Below are positions 22,963 to 37,708 of a DNA stretch of 64,000 nt, piece by piece. This stretch comes from Scleromitrula shiraiana (taxonomy: Eukaryota; Ascomycota; Leotiomycetes; Helotiales; Sclerotiniaceae): positions 1,922,001-1,986,000 of the forward strand of contig JABELC010000006.1 of the NCBI GenBank assembly GCA_028455995.1, given 5' to 3'. Position numbers and translations under genes: made by a program. The notes beneath the pieces were generated by a model. That model saw only the letters and a program-made list of their open reading frames with translations, did not search any database and was not told the DNA's origin. The first letter of the stretch is position 1; each line of letters begins with the position of its first letter.

Positions 22963-24340
22963 AAATCTATGATCTATCAATATTCTATTTGATAAATAGT
23001 ATCATCATTTACTTCACAAGTCTTCACCGCCATAACGGCAATTGACATTATGAAATTCAGGGTCATGTCTCAATTTTCTAACAAGTCCCGGTAGAAAAAA
23101 AAAACCACATGGCTTCCAAGGGTTTTGATTGACAACTCCACTTCTGTCACCGTCACCTCCACTCTATGTGCGTGCGATTTATGATCGACGGTACCTCCGG
23201 GATTTCCTTCGTTGGAAGTACTTTATTTGGTACTTGGGGATATCTGCGTATGTTAATTCGACTTCTCGTTTCACTCTTCTACTTTAGGGAAGGCTAGAAG
23301 ATGATCATGATATTAGTCGTACCCTTCTATAGCCAATGGTTCTCTAGAACGTCGTATTTGTATAATTGTATCTATCCATATTTCGTTATGATTATTGGCC
23401 CCCCTTCGGGCCTTCATCAATCTTCTAAGTTTCATATATCTTCATGAACGGGACTACGGAAGCACGTATCATCCGATAGTATCGGATACCTATCAATGCA
23501 TGGGAATTATTTGTCTTCGTAGGTATAATCCATTCTATATGGATTCTATAGGACCCTCGTTTCACCCGCGTGGTTATTAGTTGTATTACTTCAATCTCAA
23601 CGACGACCCACAACGCTAGAAACCTTCCATTACACTGTATACAGTTTCTAGAACACAGTTTTATCGACTTGAGACATGTCATACGACATATAAAAAAAAA
23701 CAATCAGCCCTTTTCTACCCGTCCGTACACATTCTAGAATCAAATTCCTTCCAAAAACGTGGGAAACGTGGGGGGCATTGGAAAAAAGAAAGGAAAGGAA
23801 AGAAAGAAAAAGCAAGACAGTTAGCTCATCGCCGTTGAAAATAACCGTCCACTATCAATTGCAAACAAAAAACTAAGCACTCAACACTAAAAATAACAAT
23901 CATATTTAATGTCTGTCTAATGCATATGTCATGCCCATACCATACCCCCCATAAGTACCCTACAGCACCCGCGTTGCGAACCGACGAAACCTATCAAAGA
24001 CGCATATACCATTGCATCGGCACACATCTCAAACGCCACCAACGGATGTAATGCAACATGCTCTGATTTTCGACATTCTACTACCCAGATAAGTAAGTGA
24101 AAACCGCAAACAAAGCAAAAAAAAGGACAAAAAAACAAAAAAACGAAAGAGAAAAAAGAAAAAAACAAAAAAGCCGTTCCGTCCCGGGATCTTGGTTTTC
24201 GGCATATCAAAAGACGGTATATCCGAAAATGATAGATAGATAGATAGATAGACCTGAAGGTTCTGCGAGAGATTTTCGAGGTTGGTTTTTCCATATTGGG
24301 GCATGACGGCAGATTTCTATAGGAATTGCGGTTTTGGTCT

Positions 24341-24385
24341 GTATGTATGTATTGTATGTATGTATGTATGTATGTATGTATGTAT
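24341..24385. repeat. (GTAT)n microsatellite
   Basis: About ten GTAT/TATG units, interrupted once near 24350 (GTATTGTATG). Confidence 0.9.
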
Positions 24386-25699
24386 AGTATTATATGTATT
24401 GTATGCAAAGCAAAGCAAACAATAGCATCAACACAAGAATGATTTCCCGCCACCAACAATGAAAAAGAATGGCATGTAGAGAGCAGAAATCTATTAGTTT
24501 GCCGATTGGATAGCTAACGGGATAGCTAACAGGATGAGAGAAGATCGTTCCGGACCTGTCTGCTCTGTCTTCTCTTCTCGTATCGTCTCGTATCGTATCG
24601 TATGGATATGGAATGCATTCGGGTCAATATAAGGTGTATTGGTATTGATCTGCGCAGATAATACCATTCTATTCCATTTTATACTATTTCATTTTATACT
24701 GTTCCATACAGATATCTAGCCATAAACCTCACAAGTCTGGAATCATCGCCGTTCTCTGCAATCAATGTACATATAATTCCATTCATCCATATCCATAATC
24801 ATCCCATCCCCATCACCATCCCCATCTCTCAGCCCCCCCCCCCCCCCCCTCCGCGTTTATCTCCGCACCCAGATAACGATTCGATTCCTACACCTGTAAC
24901 TTCAACAACCTTCATTCTCACTGTGTCATCGCAGCCGTAAAAGATTAGAAGAAAAAGGTTAGAAAAAAAATAAAAAGAGGAAAAAAAGGTAAATAATAAA
25001 AAGGTGAAAATAATATAATATAATATAATAGATCGCATGCCAGTGAGATGATAAAAACAAAGCGCTCTGCATTCAATACCGAGCCTGAGTATTCCCATCC
25101 CATCTATCTATCTATCTATCTATCTATTTAGCATAGCATAGCATAGCATAGCATAACTATATCTATATCTATAACTAACCTGATAAACTATTTATAACTG
25201 CCAGTGTGAGGATTTGGATATTCATTGATCATCGAATCGTTGTATCGTATATCTATCTATCTATCCATCTACATATATATATATATATATATAATCTCAT
25301 AACATCCACATCCAAAAAAGATACCACATATATATATACTAGTATATATATATGTAAAAAAAGCATATAAAGTTGATACAATGAATAATGGATAAACGCT
25401 ACGCTAGTATCATGTCATCTATACATGAAAGGATGAGTGAATGAATGCTACCACACCACACCACACCACACTACACCATACCACACCAAGCTGAAGTAAA
25501 CCCAGCACTACAACTACAACTATAACTACACCCCCACCCCAACCCCCACCCCACTACTTTATATAATCTGATCTCATCTTATCTCATCTCATCTAAGAAT
25601 CTAACGCATAGTATAAGCATAAGACCATCCCGTCCATCCATCCATCCATTTATCCATCCATACATCCGTCAATCAATCTACTAAACTACCGAACCATAC

Positions 25700-28600
25700 T
25701 CACCTCACCTCTCCCCCCACTCGCTCCCCCTCAGCACCAACATCCACACTCATACCCGTATCCCCCTCAAAATCAGCATCAGCATCAGCATCAGCAGCCA
25801 CAACCCCCACACCCTCATTCTCCACAACTCCCTCATCACCACCAACCGTTACCTCTCCCTCTTTATCCCCCTCCCCATCCCCATTCCCACCCTCCCCCTC
25901 ACCCCCCTCACCAAGACCCTTCGCAACCACATCCAGCATCTCCGCCATAGTCGACTCCCCCTCCGCAAGTTCCAACTCCTCTTTCTTATGAAAAGTATGC
26001 GATTCCGAGAGGTTGACCGCGAGGAATGATTTGGGGAGTTTGACTCTGTTGTGTATGTTAGCTCTATAACTTTCATATAAACAGGATGAGATGAGATGAG
26101 ACAACAGTTATATGCAAGTAGAGGTACTGGGGGAGGAAAGCAAAAGATAAAAAAGAAAAGAAATGTAGAAAGAAGGGGGGATAAAACATACTGATGAAAC
26201 TTCGCCCTCAACGTATCAATAACATATTTCCAATCCGCATGCGCCGTAAGACTCCTCCTCGGCGCACAACTAATACTATGTTTTGAATCCAACTGGACAT
26301 CCAACGGATCGAACGTATGCGCACCGGGACTAATCGTAATACGAATACTATAGGCATACTTCGCGACATCCTGCGCATCCCGCGGGGTTTTATTCTCCGA
26401 TTCGTAGAGCTCGAAGCAGATTTGAGAGAGGTAGTCGAGTTCGGGGATAGCGCTTCGTTTGATCTTGGTTTCGACACCGCCTTCCAGGATGCAGTTGAGG
26501 AGCGTGTAGATGTGGGATTCTTTGGTGAAGTAGATGAATGCTTTGGCGTCGTCGGAGGCTTGCATTTCTTCGAGGTCTTGGACGATTTCCTGGAGTGATG
26601 TTAGATAAGTGGCTGGCTAGCTTCTTTTGGGTTGTAATATTACCTTTAGTAATGGAAGGGAAGTCAAGAGTCCAATCTCAAGCTTCTCAGTATCTGCAAT
26701 ACCATATTCTTGTGGACAGATGAAATCAAACAGAACCTTGGCCAGCTTGTATAACTCTCGTAATTTCTCAAGTCTGACATCAGTTTTGGCCTTAGTCTTA
26801 CTGCTACCCGTGAAAAGTCGGAAGTACTAGGAGTGTTTGTCAGTTTTGAAGATTCTGGACGTAACAATGATCTTACCTGTTCAGGGGCTTCCTCAGAAGA
26901 TCTTCCATTCAGAACCGATTTTCGCCTGAATATGCGTCGATGAAGACTCCTGTTCGTCTCAGCCTTTTCCGTAGGCACAGTCTCATCTTTGATATTTTCC
27001 GAATCCTTAGCCTTCTCTTTCTCTTCTTTCTTGGGATCTTTATTCTCAGTAGCAATTGCTTGTTCCTCTTCTTCAAGAAGACTTTTACTTGGTGTGAAAA
27101 CCCATTCAAGGAATTGGCGATTATGAAGCGCATCAAACTTCATGGTATCGTATAGTTCAGATATCTTGCTAGGGTCTACTTTCTCTGCGTCAGAAAACTC
27201 GTTGAAAAGCTTTTCCCATCTTTCACGGAAGAGCTCTGCATCTTCTCCGCAGCACCAACGAGCCTGAATACTACTTGTGGCTGTTGCTTGTGACATAGCT
27301 GACCCCATGGTGGAATTTGTGCTCCGAGTTTCTTTGTCTCCAGGATTTGCAATTGCGTTCAATGACGAGGATGCACCTCCATAAAGTTTGTTAAAATTGT
27401 GACGCATGACCTTTTTGTGAAATTTCATCAATTGAACAACGTATTTTTGTACAATCGATGGTTCAGGCATATCTGCTGGCCAGGCAAACTCAGGGGGAGC
27501 TTCATTTCCTCGACGTAAAAGTGTCTTGAGCTTCTTTTTGACTTTGTCCATTTCGTCTTTGGCAGCATTTGAATCATCAAGTAGATCTTTCCGTACAGTG
27601 ATGAAGTCGGAGGCCAAGTCCTTTTGATCAGTGAAAGCCGAAGCCCATATTTGAGCACTTGTGGTAACACGTCTTTCGGAACTGCTGAAAACATGAACCT
27701 CGTCAAGAATATCCTTGTTCATTAACTGAAGATCGTTTCGCATGCTTTCACCCAACTCATGTGCTTGATATCTAGCTGAATGGGTGGGCTCACCACCCCA
27801 TTTGACGATGAGTTGCAATTTATCTAGTACGAGACTTTCCTCTGCTGCTGTTATGCGAGATAAAGTCACCCCTGATAAGGAGTCATTTCGAGTAGGCGAT
27901 CTCAACAGCTTTTCGGCATCTTCCTGCGCTTTTTTCTCGTCGTCCGGTTCGGCAAGATCTTTACTTACGACCGGTAGATCTTCCGGGGCCGGTGGTGGTA
28001 CTTCGGAATTTTGAGATTCGTTAGGCTTTCTCTTTCGGAACATGGGTTTGATCTGCACCTTCGTCCCTGCCCATCCTCCCTTTTTAACAAGGACATTTCT
28101 GAGTGATCTAAGTTTTTCTTGATCCTCAATACCTTCATGAGCCGCAGCATCAACAGCAATCATAACGCTATCGAGGGCAGCTTCCCCAATTAACAAAACT
28201 TCTTCCTGATGTCCTTTCAAAAGATCGATAAAGGGTTTTGTGTGGAACGTATATTTATATTTCTGTTTGGGTGTGCGATCCGCGTGTCTGATAACTGAAA
28301 CCATGCCTTTCAATTTCCATGTATGCTTAGGTGGTGGTGGTGGTGGTGGTGGTGGTGGTGGTAAAGACTCCTGGTCTTGTCCATTTACCGGAGTCGGAGG
28401 CATTGTAGATGAAGCAGATGGTACTTCACTAGAAAGAGGAACAACGGGTGGCGGTAGAAGTTCCGTCGCAGGGACTGAAGGAACATCTTTCTCTATGGAA
28501 ATGGGTGGAGAAGTTCTAGGAGTCGTCTCGACTGAAGCACCATTTTGTGGAGAGCCCGAGCCAGAAGTAGCCTGTGTCTGGTTTGCATGATGTCCATGAA

Positions 28601-30770
28601 TCATGTTTGACATGCTTGGCGATTTGGATAGAAGGTTTTGAAGAGTTGACCGATGGTTGTCTTTGAGCATGGAATCCTTTCTAGCCGTGGTAGGACTCGC
28701 AGATCCATCAGTAGTCGGCGATGTAACACCACTAGCAGGCTGCGATACTCCCTGTTTCCTTTGCTTCTCACGAACAAACATATCTTTCAGGATCCGAGCA
28801 CATTGCTCATAGTACTCCTCATTGTCCTTGACAAAACTCCATCCATTAACATCAATGACATAACTTTTACCTTGAGCACGTAAAAGATCAAAACCACATA
28901 CTCGTTGGCCAAAACTGTTAGCAATTCGAGTCGCCATAGTGGCTTCATCTTTAGTAAGAGCTGTAATATAACGAATTTCTTTGCCATGCGTATTGCGTCT
29001 GACAAGGCCATCTACTACAGGAGACTTGCGTGTCTCTGCGTGACAAAATGACGGTCCAACTGTGTAAGCCTTCACATCCTCGGCATTGTCCACGCGCATG
29101 AACTTTTCGTACAGATAACTGCTTTCCGGCTCCAAAATTGCTCGGGGTGTCGTGAGATCTTCCTCATATTCGGAACTCTTGTTGCCAATCTTGCGGAAAA
29201 GCTTTCGACCCCCACCACCTTGACTTTTTGGAAAGTATATGCAAATATTATGATCCTCGCCACTAACAGGCTTCTCCACAAATGGTTTGGAGAGAAGAAC
29301 TCCATCAACACTTATGGTGTCACCGTCGTCAATGAGTTCAACCTTTTTAGGAGCAAGCATATGGCCCCCCGTACCATCTTCAGGTCCTTCAAGGGTAACA
29401 CCAGTCGTTTCCTTGAGATGTCTAGCAAGTTCTGGAGTTAAAACTGCTGGACCGCCATCTCTATTCACCTCTACTCTCTTTGGAGTTGGTACATTGATCT
29501 TATCGAGTATTCGTAGACAAATTCTACGGTCCCATAGGATCTTTTGCATGGGCACATCATTGACACAGAAAGGTTTTCGTGCCTGAACATATGCAATAGC
29601 TTTATCCAGGGGAAAACCATCTGAGTAGAATGATATCAAGAAATCACAAATAGGCCAATTCTCAACTTCTTCGTCCAATATCACTTTGTCTCCGAACACA
29701 ACAACATCAAATTCGTTCTTTGCAATCAAACGCTTTAAGATGTTTCGACTAGGTTTGCTTCGAGCTTTAATATCCAAGGCACAAACACCAATGACACCCC
29801 ATGTCGCTGGTTTATTCTCTTCCTCTTTCTTCACATGTACACCTCTTTCACTGCTGCTTGGACTGTGGCTACTAGCACCTGTACTGCCACTAAATCGTCT
29901 CTTCGCTCGACTCCTCGATCTTTGGGGAGGTTGAGGGCGTGGTTGGGCTTCCCCTCTAGCAGCAGCATTGCGTTTTGCAATTTCGGCTGCATGAGCTGGA
30001 GTTTCTCTTGCAGTAAGTTGATGCCCATTCGGACCAATTGGCCCACCCGAAGATGTTGTGACCGAAACGTTCGAGGTCTCTGCTTGGAGAGTTCCAGGCA
30101 TTTTGTTCGTTGGTAAAGAAGCACTTGTAACTCTTGTATTTGTTCCATTGTCTGATCCAGTCACAGATGCTGCCGAGCTTTGAACACCGCCTGCTCTGAC
30201 TGAGCTCAGAGAGTACATCGATGATACAGACATCCGCTTTCCATCCATATCTGAAGCCGATGCTCGAGGTCGAAGGGCAGGATCTGGAATTGGGATTGGC
30301 TTATTATCGTCTGCCATTGTTGAAGAATTGGGTTTTGGAATACTGGTTTCCTCGATGGCGGAATCTTCTTTACTGGTGTTTTCTAATTGTTTGTTTTGCT
30401 TTAGGATGTCCAATATTGCAGAGTGTCTTGAACTATAACTCGAAGATGTGCGAGGTTTGATTAAAGGCTTTGCTGTTGGTGGCATAGATATATTTGCTCT
30501 TTCGGAATTGGATTCTGTGTGTACCACAGGTTCAGCATGCTTCCCTTTTCTGTTCAACAATGAGTGTATGCCAGCCGCTGAAGATAAACTATGTGAAGTA
30601 GATCTTGATTTTTTTACTTTCAATGATGGTGGTGTCTGAGTTGTAATTGAAGTTTCCCCTCCTTCTTCTAATAATAAATCTGGAGCATGAGGAGCAAAAT
30701 CCACTGCTTCTGTGCTAGGATCGTTAGTTTCTATAGAGACACTCTCACCTTGTTGTGGTGGTTGTGCCAT
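25700..30770 (-). CDS. VIP1: VIP1/Asp1 inositol pyrophosphate kinase/phosphatase (PPIP5K)
   Basis: Bifunctional enzyme that phosphorylates InsP6/5-InsP7 at the 1-position and removes it again; a conserved regulator of microtubules, polarity and phosphate signalling. Proposed minus-strand exons are 30770-26877, 26826-26644, 26589-26192 and 26045-25700 (1606 aa). An N-terminal disordered Ser/Pro-rich region of about 315 residues precedes the ATP-grasp kinase domain at 320-670 (TWGVIGVCALDIKARSKPSR, PFVEKPVSGEDHNICIYFP, VIDVNGWSFVKDN). A Ser/Thr/Pro linker with a run of about 12 prolines (near 803-814) leads to the histidine-acid-phosphatase-like domain, with RHADRTPK at 828-835. Splicing restores EQYFRLFTGSSKTKAK and LLKEIVQDLEEMQASDDAKA, then FHQVKLPKSFLAVNLSES. 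The C-terminal tail of about 100 residues is Glu/Gly/Asp-rich. A GTGAGT donor-like site overlaps the stop region, so one further 3' exon cannot be excluded. Start and first three exons are firm. Confidence 0.93.
28330..28362 (-). repeat. Polyproline-coding (GGT)n tract in VIP1
   Basis: A GGT trinucleotide run on the plus strand encodes the run of consecutive prolines between the kinase and phosphatase domains of VIP1. It is prone to length change and would vary the inter-domain linker. Confidence 0.8.
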
Positions 30771-31380
30771 GATTGCGTTTATTTTGTTAGGGAATTCTCT
30801 TATCTTTGAACCAAGGAAATTTAGTTTTCTACAGTATCAAAGTAAATAAACAATCTCTCTCTCCTAAGTTTATGACATTGAGAGTGATGAATAGTAAGAA
30901 CAAAATAGAAAAAAAGGAGAGAAATAGAAGGCATATAGTTTCTATATGAATATATGAAAGTTTGGAATAAACCCGCCTATTGTATGTACTATATTATTAT
31001 TCATTGTGGATCTTGTAATGTTGGCAAAGATACTCGTATATTTAAGGAAAGGAGGATGGGATAGGTCAGGAAGATGGTTAATTTTTATATATTTATCAAA
31101 CACCAAGATTTCACAGCCTTATCTTATCGCATTGCAACTGAAAGATCCGAAGAGGGGGGGTTGTGAGAAGGAAAGAGAGAAGGGGAGGTATGAAGATATG
31201 AAGATATGAAGATATAAAAATATGAAGAGAGGAAGAGAGGAAAACCTTGTGATATATATATGAATGAGAATTATTATTATTTCGAGGAAGAAAACTGTAT
31301 AGAGATAGTCGACACAAGTCCAAGGATATCTATCTACATATAATGTATTCCGTACGGCCCGTACTATTTCGTATGTAAGT
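30771..31380. other. VIP1 upstream region
   Basis: AT-rich promoter/leader region of VIP1, with short GAAGATAT repeats near 31190-31230. No gene is seen. Confidence 0.5.
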
Positions 31381-31381
31381 A

Positions 31382-32493
<1,112 letters not shown>

Positions 32494-34784
32494 GTTATTA
32501 TTTTTAAATTGTATACCTCGGCTAATTAGAGGTGGGCAAATAAAACTACAACGTTTCAAAAACTAAATTAAAAAAAACAAAACGATGGCGTTTTAAAAAT
32601 TAGACTAAAATAAAATAATTTTTATATAAAAAAAAAAAAATAGATAAAAAAAAACAAATAAAAATAAACATTAATATTGTTTTCATAATAATATTACATT
32701 ATTATTATATATTTTTATATGCCTTTATATATCTTTATACGTTTTAGCCTAATTTAATATAATTTATATATTATATTTTACTATAAAACTTTATTTATAA
32801 AATAAACATTTTTAATATTTTTTGATTATATTTATTAGATAGGGGAAATTATATTTTATATTTAACTCTATATAATGTTTATATTAATTTGAAACCGGGT
32901 TATTTATCAAGTGTAAATTTTTATAATAATTTAAAATTAAATAATTGCGTATATTTTTTATTTTGGTCTTTAAAGATTTTTATTTTATAAATTAAATTGG
33001 TCTATATTTTGATATATTTTTAGGTTGTTTATAAAAATTGTGTAGTTGGTTTTTGTATTTTTGTATATAATCTTTTTAAATAGATATTGGGTTATGATTT
33101 TTTTATTGAATTTTAAAAAAATATGTTTTATTTTTTAATTTTTTAATATTTAATATTTTTTTGAATTTTTATTTAATATAGTTATTTATTATATTATTTT
33201 TTTATAGAAAAATATTATCATTTTTATATCTAAAATTGAAGAATTTATTGATAGTGGATTATTTAGAGAAAGAGTTTGTTAGAGCTGGTATAAAAAATGA
33301 TATGTAAAAAATTGGAAATATTTAGGATTTTTTTGGCAATCTCAATTAATATATATTAAAGTAAATTATTAATATTTTATATAAATAATGTTTATTATTA
33401 AGTTTAGTTATTGGATAAATAGTCCAAATATTTTTTGTATTTAGAAAAACTATATTCTCTATTTTATATTTTGGATAATTAATTTTTTAATAGTTAACAT
33501 ATTTAGACTAAATTTTATATGTTGATATTAAAAATTTCTATAAAAAATCAATAATTTTTTAAAAATGTATTATTAATATATTTATAGATAAATATTCCTT
33601 TTTTTATATTATAGATATCAATTATGGAAAAGAAAAGAGCTCTATTTTTAATTTAGGATTGAATTTATAATTCACAAAAAATGATAATATTAAAATCGAT
33701 TTGGATATAATATTATTTAAAACAAATTCGGTCAACAATAACTAATCAACCTAATTATTTTATAAAAAAACAATAAAACTACACAAATATATTTCCATTA
33801 TCTAATTTAAATTCTCCAATTAGCCATTTGTTTGCAAATAGAATATAAAATTAAATAATAAAATCATATCTAACTATTTATATAACTATTTTTAAAATAT
33901 TAATATAAACTAAATTCCCCAATTACTTGTTATAATATTAAAGATACCATATAAACTCCAAATCTAAAAGATAAAAGTATTCACCAAATTTACAATATTT
34001 AAAAAAACGATGGGAATAAAATAGCGTATTTTGGTTAAGTAATTAATGACCACTAAAATATACTTATATAATACGCTATAATATTGATATTTTAGTAGGG
34101 GTATAATATAATCAATAACGATATTTGACTAGATATGATAAGATATTTTTAAAAAATGTAATAAGCTTTAAAAAGCTAAACATAAAGTTTTTAAACATAA
34201 ATAAACATAATAATTTTTTACAAAGCGTATAATATCCTATACTAAACCTTTTTAAATATACAAATATTGAATTATTTTAATATATTTTGTATAATCTGGG
34301 TGGCTTATTAATAGAATGGAGTAGTTTTAATAAAAGATTTATATTATCGCTTTTTTATTTAAAGAAATAAATAATTATCTTTTATAATAATTTTTTTTTT
34401 TTATATAGAATAAACCATAAATAGAATCGATTATAAATGTTTAAATAATTTTTAAGGTTATATTTGCAATTTTTTTAATTGAATTACTTAAATTATATGT
34501 ATAACAATATTTAATTATTTATACGCTTTATTAATAATTATATCGATTAAAGTTTTAATATCTAAACTAAACTTTCCAAGATAATTCTTAATTGTATCTA
34601 AATTAAATGAATTTAAAATATATAGATTTACCTTATCGAGTTATAACAGAATTTGCTAATGTTGATTTATATGATCATTATTTATATTTCTAGAAATTAG
34701 TTTTTTTTTAGGGGGTTAATTTAATATATTCGGTTTAATTACTTTTATACCAGATTAATAGTAGATATAGAAATTGAATCTATT

Positions 34785-34855
34785 TAAAAATTTGGTTTAT
34801 TGTGCTTAATAAGCATTGAGTTGCTTTATAATCATAAAATATTGAAGGTTTTTAT
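34785..34855 (-). pseudogene. RNase H remnant
   Basis: Minus-strand translation gives KNLQYFMIIKQLNA followed by stop codons where Arg codons are expected, and then TKF. This matches the KNLxYFMxTKxLNxRQxRWxxF block of Gypsy RNase H. Known family pattern; remnant only. Confidence 0.75.
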
Positions 34856-35299
34856 AGTTTAATAAAATATTGAAACTATTTATCCTCTCTAGCTCTAACC
34901 TCTACTTCTTAAATACTTTTATTATAGCTAATAACTTTTTATCATAAATATTGTAATTATACTCTTATAGAAAGTATTTAAATAAAAAATAGGTTATTAG
35001 ATATTATTCATTATTAAATTGTTTTTACAATAATATATTTCTAAAAGTTTAATTAAAAATATTAATCTTTATAATTATCTTAAAATTTGGGCTATAATAT
35101 TTGAATATTAAAACAAAAATAAATAATATTTTTAACTTTTTAAATATTTTTTGATAAATTAAGGATTAATATTAAAAGATATTCTTTTATAATAAACTTA
35201 TTAATAAACTCACTATTTTAGAATATCTTTTAATAAACTATCAATAAAAATTCGCAAATCCAAAAAAACTTTATAATTCCTTTAATCAAATTAAAGTTT

Positions 35300-35900
35300 T
35301 TTAATTAATAATAATCTTAACCTTATCTAAATTTATAGAGATCTTATCATTAAATATAATCAATCTCAAATATTTTATCCTTATAATATTAAACTTATAT
35401 TTATCGATATTAAAATAAAGGCTTGCTTTGCAAAGTCTTTTTAGGATCTCTTATACATAATTTTTATAATTATATTTATTTATAAAAAAGATTAAAATAT
35501 TATTAAAATAAATAAAAATAATGATATTAAAAAGGTTAAAAAAAAAATTATTAATAAAGGCTTAAAAATAAATTGGGGTATTATATAAATTGAAAAAAAC
35601 GACTATATATTTATATAATTTATACTGAATAATAAACGTAATCTTTTATTCGTTTTCTTTTTTCAAATAGATTTTATTGAAAATTGTGAATACATTAAGC
35701 TTCATAAAGACTTTTGTTTTATTTAATCACTTAAATATATTCTTTATTAAAGAAATTAGAAAACGATTTTTGATTATACTCTTATTAAAGCTACGATAAT
35801 TAATATATACTTGCACATTTTTTTCGGGCTTTTTCGCTAAAAGCATTAATGCTATTACAGATAATATAGATTTTTTAATAAATCCTTTTTTTATATTGTC
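35300..35900 (-). pseudogene. Reverse transcriptase remnant with mutated catalytic site
   Basis: Minus-strand blocks in order: KGFIKKS, a KKPEK/YINYRSFNK segment, MKLNVFTIFNKIYLKKENE, and IIIFIYFNNILIFF at about 35524-35490, where the catalytic YxDD is YFNN (codons at 35510-35499). LKRLCKASLYFNIDKYKFN follows. Several in-frame stops are present. The two lost Asp are both explained by G-to-A changes. Confidence 0.85.
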
Positions 35901-37666
35901 ATTAATATATTTATAAATAATTTTATACTCTCTAATTATGAAAAGATAATTTTTATTATAAGGAGATTTGAAGCTAGATTTTAAATTGATATTGGCGTCT
36001 ATAGCGATATATTCAGATAAAGTGTCTACTAGCTTTTTAAAAAAAATATTAGCGAGGTTTTAGTATTTTAATGGTAATTTAGATAAAATATATATTCTAT
36101 TATAATTTGATTTACCCTCCATATATTTATCGATATCTTTATCTAAAACTTTATTTAAATCAAAAGTTTAAAAATGATTATCTAAAAATTTATGCAATTT
36201 AGGGTTTAATTAAGCTTTAATATCCTTATAAAAGATGGTGTTTTTTAAAATATTCTAGTATAGATCCGCGATAACAATTCTTTAGTCTATATAAGTATCA
36301 TTTAATAGATGATTTAATATAGATTATTTTGCTTAGATGCCCCTTTATTAATAATAAAATGATATTGAAGAAATTAATAAAATACACATTTTAATTGGCT
36401 TGTTAGAAATAATCGCTTTTTTAAAAGCAGAGATAATGAACGATTTACTTACAATATCTTATAGAGAGTGGGGTATTATTGTATATCATTAGTTAACTAT
36501 AATTTTAACAAGTTTAGGCTATAATAAACAAGTTACAAATCCATTTTTATTAAGATTCTCTATAGCATCAATTTTAGGGGCTAGATCATCATCTTTATTT
36601 TCATTATTTAAACTTTTATTATTTGAAATCTTATTATTTAAACTCAAGTTTTTGAATATACTATCCTCTATTTTCGATAATAAATAGAGAAAATTTTTAT
36701 TTATAATATTTTTTATTATAAACACAAATTTGATTATGATCGTTTTAATATTAAAAATTATATTAATTTTATATAAACAAAATAAGGTTATTGAAATTTG
36801 AAGGAAAAAGACTAAGGGTTTTTTCAAAACCTTTGATATATATAATAATAAAATAAAAAATAAATAATATTATAAATATAAAGAAAAATTAAATATTAGG
36901 CTATTATCGGTATAATATATATATAGATTATACAATCATAGTTATAATATACTCAAAATAATATCAATATTAAATTTTATAAAAAAAAATAAAATAGGTT
37001 TAAAATAAAGTTTTTTGGATATTTTAATAGTGAGATGGATAATAGCAATTTGGGTTATATTTTTAGAAAAAGATTTTTTATTGTTATTTAGTAAAAAATG
37101 TTAAGGTTTAAAAAGATTAAAAATATATTAATTATTATAATATATAATTGAAATATTAATAAAAATTTTTATAAAATATCTAGAATCAAAAAAAAAAATA
37201 TAATATACACAGTTTTGATTTGATTTTATAAAGTTATAAAGTAATAAACTAGGTGGGCTATTTAATGGTAAAACGCTATATATAAAAAGTTTTAAAATAT
37301 TTAATTTTAAATTTAAAATATTTTTTAGATTATTTATAAAATAGGTTAATATATTCAAATCAAATAAAGATCCTTAATGTTGATTTATGTTGAAGGTATC
37401 TTTTTTCTTGTTTTTTTGATTTTTCTTAGGATACAATTTATAGATAGGGTTAATATCGTAGCAAGTAAAGCAGAAATTGTAAATATCTAGTAAAAATCAA
37501 GAAAAACAGTATCGCTCATTTAATAATATTCAAATTAGTATCTTTTACAACTTTGCTTAAACCCAAAACTACTACCTCGATTGCAAATAATGATGCTAGA
37601 TGTATTATATAAATACTTTGAATTAACTTAATTGATTCCGCGGCCCCCATTAATGATTTTGATTAA

Positions 37667-37708
37667 GCATTCTTTTATATAATGATCATTTTCATTATAA
37701 TACATATA
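37667..37708 (-). pseudogene. Gag zinc-knuckle remnant with two Cys changed to Tyr
   Basis: Minus-strand codons read YMYYNENDHYIKEC. The spacing is that of CX2CX4HX4C, with both first Cys codons now TAT (expected TGT) and His and last Cys intact. It lies upstream of RT in the element's own direction, as expected for gag. Confidence 0.7.

Larger units (their letters stand above)
21026..25699. other. Gene-poor region dense in microsatellites
   Basis: No gene is supported. It contains (TATG)n at 22895-22962, (GTAT)n near 24341-24385, a 17-base C run at 24833-24849, TATC/TAGCA and TA repeats near 25105-25300, and CCACA/CCAT tracts near 25450-25660. A minus-strand frame of 74 codons at 21173-21397 is the most protein-like, but it has no recognised motif. 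Confidence 0.45.

Noticed and set aside
36519..36827. 102-codon minus-strand ORF inside the retrotransposon
   Set aside because: Asn/Lys/Ile-rich product of AT-rich RIP-damaged DNA with no legible protease or gag motif; a chance opening.
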